A DNA stretch of 29,314 nucleotides, from contig JANWYX010000467.1 of the NCBI GenBank assembly GCA_025055055.1, forward strand, positions 1 to 29,314, given 5' to 3'. The stretch comes from Caldilinea sp. GTDB taxonomy: Bacteria > Chloroflexota > Anaerolineae > Caldilineales > Caldilineaceae. Both the position numbers and the translations under genes were made by a program. This document shows positions 24,301-29,314 of this stretch, piece after piece. Positions within the stretch are counted from its first letter, which is position 1. Each line of letters opens with the position of its first letter. Under the pieces are notes generated by a model that saw only the letters and a program-made list of their open reading frames with translations, ran no database searches and had not been told where the DNA came from.

Positions 24301-25846
24301 GGCTGCCGTCGATGGGAATGGCGGCGCGCGCTGCGCCGTCCACCACGGGCAAGGCTGCCATGGCGAAGGTCTGTCTACCTTTGATCACGTCCAGATAGAC
24401 TGTTGTGGCGTCGCCGTTGACGAAGATGTCGATGTTGGCAGTTTCACCGACTTTGTACTCGCTGCGTTCAGGGCGCATCAGCACGGTTGAACCGACGCGG
24501 CGCTCGCCGCCGAGCAACAGCGGCTGCACGACTGTACGCCCTTCGGCGTCAACCGCCTCAACTTCGATAGGAGCATAGTTTGCGCTGGACGGGGTGAGTG
24601 TGATCACGGCCAGTCCATAGAGGTCGGTTGTCGTTGTCGCAGTGATCGGAAGCGAAGGAGAGGTGATCTGAAGCGTCGCCTGAACCGAGGCGCCGTCGGG
24701 GGTGGTCACATTGAGATAGACGCGATTTGCCAGCCCCGGCTTTAACAGGCCGGATTCCGGCACGGCGTCGATCAGGAGCAGCTTCTCGGCGACCGTGATG
24801 TTTTCGTCGATTGCCTCCAGATGATTGGCCGTATCGACTACCTCGATCCTGAGGTCGATCTGGGCGCTGCGATTGTCGAGTTGCCCCACCAGAAACGTAG
24901 GCACCGGCGCTTCGTAACGGAAGACGCCCATAGCGTCGGTCTCGCCCTTCACTTCGAACACCGTCTCCTCGGCCACGTCGGTCAAGACCCCGCGCAGCGT
25001 GACCTTGCCGCCCGCCACCGGCTTGCCGAAGAAGTAGTGCGCCTCGATGAGGCCTGTAGCGGTCTCACCGGGCAAATAGAAGCTCCGATCCGGCTTGAAT
25101 TCGATCTTGAAGCGCGGCAATCGGTAGGGTTTCACCTCGACGGTGCGCGTGGCCTGGTTTGGGCCGATCTCGGCGGTGATGATGTAATGGCCGGAAGGGG
25201 CTTGTGCATCCAAAGGAAAATCGAAGCCGGCGACGCCGAACCGGCTCGTCGACAACGCTTGTCGCACCAGCTTGTTGCCCTGCGGGTCCGCGATGGTGAC
25301 CGTCACCGTCTCCCCGGCGGCGGCGCGCAGGTCGAGCGCGTCGAGCGCCAGCGTGCGCAAATGAATCGTCTGGCCCGGCTGATAGACCGGCTTGTCGGTG
25401 GAGATAAGCACGTTGTAGGTTCGGCCAATATAGACGTCCTGAACGAGGCTTTTCCCACCGTTGGGGGTGTCGGCGTAAACGATCAGTCGCCGATAAGCAG
25501 GCTCGTCGAACTTCGGCGTCTCAAATTCAACGTGCACCAGACCATTCTCATCGGTTCGGCCTTTGAAGACCAGAGCGCTGACGCCCTCCTCTGTGTCTTC
25601 GAGCGCCACCTCCACAGTCCGGTCGGCGACATCTGCTAAGGTTGACGAAACCCACGGTTCGCGCACCTGAACAAGAAAACTGGCCGTGCTTCCCGGCGTC
25701 AGATGCTCCACCTGTCCCATCATGATCAGGCTGGCCTCCTCTGGGGTGAATTGGCGCGCCGGAGAAGGCGGTGATGGAGTGCATCCAAACAGCAAGAGAA
25801 AAAGCGGCAATAGAATGCGAAGTCGTCGTGAGCGCAGATAGGACAT
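21377..25846 (-). CDS. Alpha-2-macroglobulin family lipoprotein with an internal membrane hairpin
   Basis: A 1489-residue bacterial macroglobulin, thought to trap proteases at the cell surface. The N-terminus is a lipoprotein signal ending LLLFGC (Cys22). MG-type beta domains fill about 50-580, including TDKPVYQPGQTIHLRTLALD near 150-169. VVGLTIVDESVFSVQEQD (580-597) marks the bait-region domain, FFPETLYWLPEL (756-767) starts the A2M domain, and the thioester motif C-F-E-Q is at 971-974, intact. The C-terminal receptor-like domain ends near RIFDYYAP. Unusual: at 675-725, where the bait region should lie, are two hydrophobic segments around SRKRRR, the second ending in a lipobox-like WSAC (Cys725) and an Ala/Pro linker. 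GGAGG precedes the ATG. The usual partner pbpC is absent from the window. Confidence 0.93.
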   Translation of the reverse strand: MSYLRSRRLRILLPLFLLLFGCTPSPPSPARQFTPEEASLIMMGQVEHLTPGSTASFLVQVREPWVSSTLADVADRTVEVALEDTEEGVSALVFKGRTDENGLVHVEFETPKFDEPAYRRLIVYADTPNGGKSLVQDVYIGRTYNVLISTDKPVYQPGQTIHLRTLALDALDLRAAAGETVTVTIADPQGNKLVRQALSTSRFGVAGFDFPLDAQAPSGHYIITAEIGPNQATRTVEVKPYRLPRFKIEFKPDRSFYLPGETATGLIEAHYFFGKPVAGGKVTLRGVLTDVAEETVFEVKGETDAMGVFRYEAPVPTFLVGQLDNRSAQIDLRIEVVDTANHLEAIDENITVAEKLLLIDAVPESGLLKPGLANRVYLNVTTPDGASVQATLQITSPSLPITATTTTDLYGLAVITLTPSSANYAPIEVEAVDAEGRTVVQPLLLGGERRVGSTVLMRPERSEYKVGETANIDIFVNGDATTVYLDVIKGRQTFAMAALPVVDGAARAAIPIDGSLLGTLELNAYAIAPNGELARDRRLLLVNPAPAEVTVSADAEVYRPGDVATLDIQVKREGAPMPGVVGLTIVDESVFSVQEQDPGFARTYFLLERELQEPRYQIKGFVELEDDVYSPFDNRPDSLRYIAQARDRALAGLFAQELAAQQPMQTEERVAAPPLPVSIAVSWGNRLYLLAPLVGLALYDGSRKRRRLLIALTLFALAAFFWSACGAPAAPAAAPTSAAAETTALRAPEPPRLRQFFPETLYWLPELETDAEGRARVKVPIADSITTWRVSVLASDEAGNLGSAQVGLRVFQEFFVEPDLPRFLTVGDEIEAPVSVYNYLDEPQLIEFEVAPDDWYELTGEPPRKIAVDANEVTVVHVPIRVVRHGLHDFQITAIGSSLSDAVVRRVEVLPDGQQVVEAFGGRLEEAQRFTFSLPEVAIPETERLTVRIYPSLISQALSGLEGLLQTPYGCFEQTSSITYPNILVLDFLKASDQLSPELQMRAEHLIHLGYQRLLTFEVEETPGGFSLFGEAPAQMMITAFGLMEFTDMSRMAYVDPALIERVAAFLADRQNRDGSWDPEDTIILTGMDRNQSRLNATAYILWALADADAEPAAVRRGVRHLEAALKRALAAAPLKSQTAVGAAALAAAGQKDTETTEGTPVNDYTLALIANALIAADADAGPALEALVSRAKTMDNMAYWGGDGVTFLGGYGLVEQIETTAVAAQALLRSGHAPDLAIHALNYLIQHRDAFGAFHTTQATVQALRALALAARQESEGDSAMVTLSLIGADGKMQTRTLTIDADNANLVHQVVFEGIGNGAAELEITVDGDRTLYYQVVTGFYVPWSVVSEPPEAEQPMRIDVVYDRTELAVNETVQARVTVELLRAGRAGTVLVDLGVPPGFEPLTEDLDALVEEGRIDRYELTGRQIILYLTDVVSGSPLEFTYRLRARYPIRAQTTASRIFDYYAPAQGDVEPPQRIIVELKTPKR

Positions 25847-25902
25847 AGATGCCTCCGGAATGCAATCTTTCGGGAATCGATTTGAGCGCTTGTTCGCCTT
25901 CG

Positions 25903-25932
25903 ATTATTGCTAAGGTGCGCGTTGCAGAGCAA
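25903..25932 (-). promoter_or_regulatory. Candidate promoter for the macroglobulin gene
   Basis: On the minus strand TTGCTC (25932-25927), an 18-base spacer and AATAAT (25908-25903). Just upstream is an interrupted palindrome, GAGGC at 25933-25937 with GCCTC at 25955-25959, which could be an operator. Both are modest matches. Confidence 0.35.
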
Positions 25933-25973
25933 GAGGCATTTTTGTATCAAATACGCCTCATTGAATGTTACAT

Positions 25974-26024
25974 CTTTTTAGAAGTCTGAATTTTTTAGAA
26001 GTCTGAATTTTTTAAAAGTCTGAA
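25974..26024. repeat. Three tandem 17-base repeats
   Basis: The unit TTTTTTAGAAGTCTGAA occurs three times head to tail. Copy one is 25974-25990, with C for the first T; copy two, 25991-26007, is exact; copy three, 26008-26024, has one G-to-A change. The array lies in the 274-base gap between the oxidase and macroglobulin genes, upstream of the latter. It is AT-rich in a GC-rich genome. No gene is in this gap. Confidence 0.9.
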
Positions 26025-26120
26025 TGATGGCGCCGTCGAACCGTGGGACGTGCGTCGATTGGATGGGTAAAGGCAGAAGAGGCGACGCGCAAAATCGCAT
26101 AGGCCAAATTCGATGATCTG

Positions 26121-28655
<2,535 letters not shown>

Positions 28656-28710
28656 GACTCATCGCATAGGGTATTCATCGCGTAGGGCCAGACGTATTCT
28701 ACTGCGCAAC

Positions 28711-28740
28711 ATTGTACCTATGCGCCCAGTGCACTTGCAA
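28711..28740 (-). promoter_or_regulatory. Candidate promoter for the glcD-glcE fusion
   Basis: On the minus strand TTGCAA (28740-28735), an 18-base spacer and TACAAT (28716-28711). The -35 lies within the last codons of the subtilisin-like gene. The leader would be about 50 bases. Confidence 0.45.
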
Positions 28741-29314
28741 TGCGATGTAGATCTGGCATGACGCCCATGCCAAGCGTCTTCCCGTTCTCTCCATAAACCG
28801 GATCGCTCATCAACAAGCGCAATTGCGCCGGGCTGAGGGCGACGCCTGTCTTTCCGATGACGATCGATTGGATGACTGCAGCCGCGCCGGCGATGATTGC
28901 AGCTGCGGCGGACGTCTGGCCGTAACTGAAAGTGACGTCGTCGCCGGTGGTCAGCGTGGTCACGTTCTCGCCCCAGGCGAAGCAATTGACCCGAGCGCCG
29001 AAGTTTGCCGTCGGGTGCCGCTCCAGTGCTGTCGTAGGAAGCGGGGCCCTCGACGCACTGACGATGACGGCGCCGGAGTCCATCGGCGCCGCCGAAGAAA
29101 ACGGCGCGTACAGATTTAGGTTGCGTCCTTGTCTGTTGTTGGGCAGGCCGCTGCCGTTGCCGGCCGGTTCGATCACCGTGACGCCCAGCCGTGTGGCGAG
29201 CTGAATGGCGGCCAGCACATCGGGAATCGTTTCTACGGGGCGATGGCTCACCTGTCCGTTGCTTCGGGGCGAGTGCTGCTGCTCGAGCAACAGAATGTCG
29301 CCGACGCCAAGCCC
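28718..29314 (-). CDS. Subtilisin-like (S8) serine peptidase, C-terminal part, cut by window edge
   Basis: The frame is open through the right edge, so the visible 198 residues are the C-terminal part. VTVIEPAGNGSG matches the oxyanion-hole asparagine region, and YGQTSAAAAIIAGAAAVIQ matches the catalytic-serine motif (usually GTSxAxP), with Ser encoded at 28912-28910; the proline two places after the second alanine is not present. NFGARVNCFAWGENV lies between, as in subtilases. Catalytic Asp and His would lie outside the window, so activity cannot be judged. It ends 62 bases before the oxidase gene on the same strand. Confidence 0.75.
   Translation of the reverse strand, partial: GLGVGDILLLEQQHSPRSNGQVSHRPVETIPDVLAAIQLATRLGVTVIEPAGNGSGLPNNRQGRNLNLYAPFSSAAPMDSGAVIVSASRAPLPTTALERHPTANFGARVNCFAWGENVTTLTTGDDVTFSYGQTSAAAAIIAGAAAVIQSIVIGKTGVALSPAQLRLLMSDPVYGENGKTLGMGVMPDLHRIASALGA

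Noticed and set aside
25974..26024. Possible CRISPR array
   Set aside because: Units are 17 bases, directly adjacent with no spacers, and no cas genes are near.

Overview
The window is a GC-rich bacterial chromosome segment, densely coding, with no rRNA, tRNA, CRISPR array or insertion sequence that I can recognise. The best guess for the host is a member of the Chloroflexota (Caldilinea/Anaerolineae-like). The grounds are a monoderm-style set of secreted and lipoproteins with Pro/Ala/Thr linkers, several TPR proteins, a STAND-type ATPase, a large alpha-2-macroglobulin, CIRCE control of groESL, and molybdenum hydroxylase genes ordered FAD / 2Fe-2S / Mo. That assignment is inference, not a database result.

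Layout. (1) 1-1710: a cut-off pdxS (vitamin B6 synthesis) is divergent from an RNase Z gene. (2) 1811-5600: an unrecognised two-TM-segment protein runs convergently into groEL across a bidirectional hairpin terminator; groES-groEL are driven by a promoter with a perfect CIRCE element. (3) 5632-11881, all minus strand: a tightly packed set read as RibD-like reductase, membrane-anchored TPR protein, SLC13-like permease, small Rossmann-like protein, and STAND ATPase with TPRs. In front of RibD lies what looks like the decayed C-terminus of an M24 peptidase. (4) 12144-18640, all plus strand: a membrane-anchored penicillin-acylase-family Ntn hydrolase, then a molybdenum hydroxylase operon (FAD, 2Fe-2S and Mo subunits) ending in a MoaD/ThiS-like protein. 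(5) 18595-21269: a small secreted DUF4397-like protein on the minus strand, divergent from mutL, which appears to be transcribed without a leader. (6) 21377-29314, minus strand: the C-terminal part of a subtilisin-like protein, a GlcD-GlcE fusion oxidase, and a 1489-residue alpha-2-macroglobulin lipoprotein with a thioester motif.

How the parts work together. PdxS, RNase Z, GroESL, MutL and RibD are core metabolism and maintenance. The Mo-hydroxylase operon is one three-subunit oxidoreductase with a possible sulfur-carrier-like partner. The cell-surface set (acylase, DUF4397-like protein, macroglobulin, subtilisin-like protein) suggests an organism that interacts with its surroundings through anchored enzymes and a protease trap.

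No single wholly new system stands out. The items most worth a second look are the membrane hairpin and internal lipobox placed where the macroglobulin bait region should be, the MoaD-like protein whose diglycine is not terminal, the apparent leaderless promoters (one built into the stop codon of the preceding gene), and the M24 remnant coupled to RibD.
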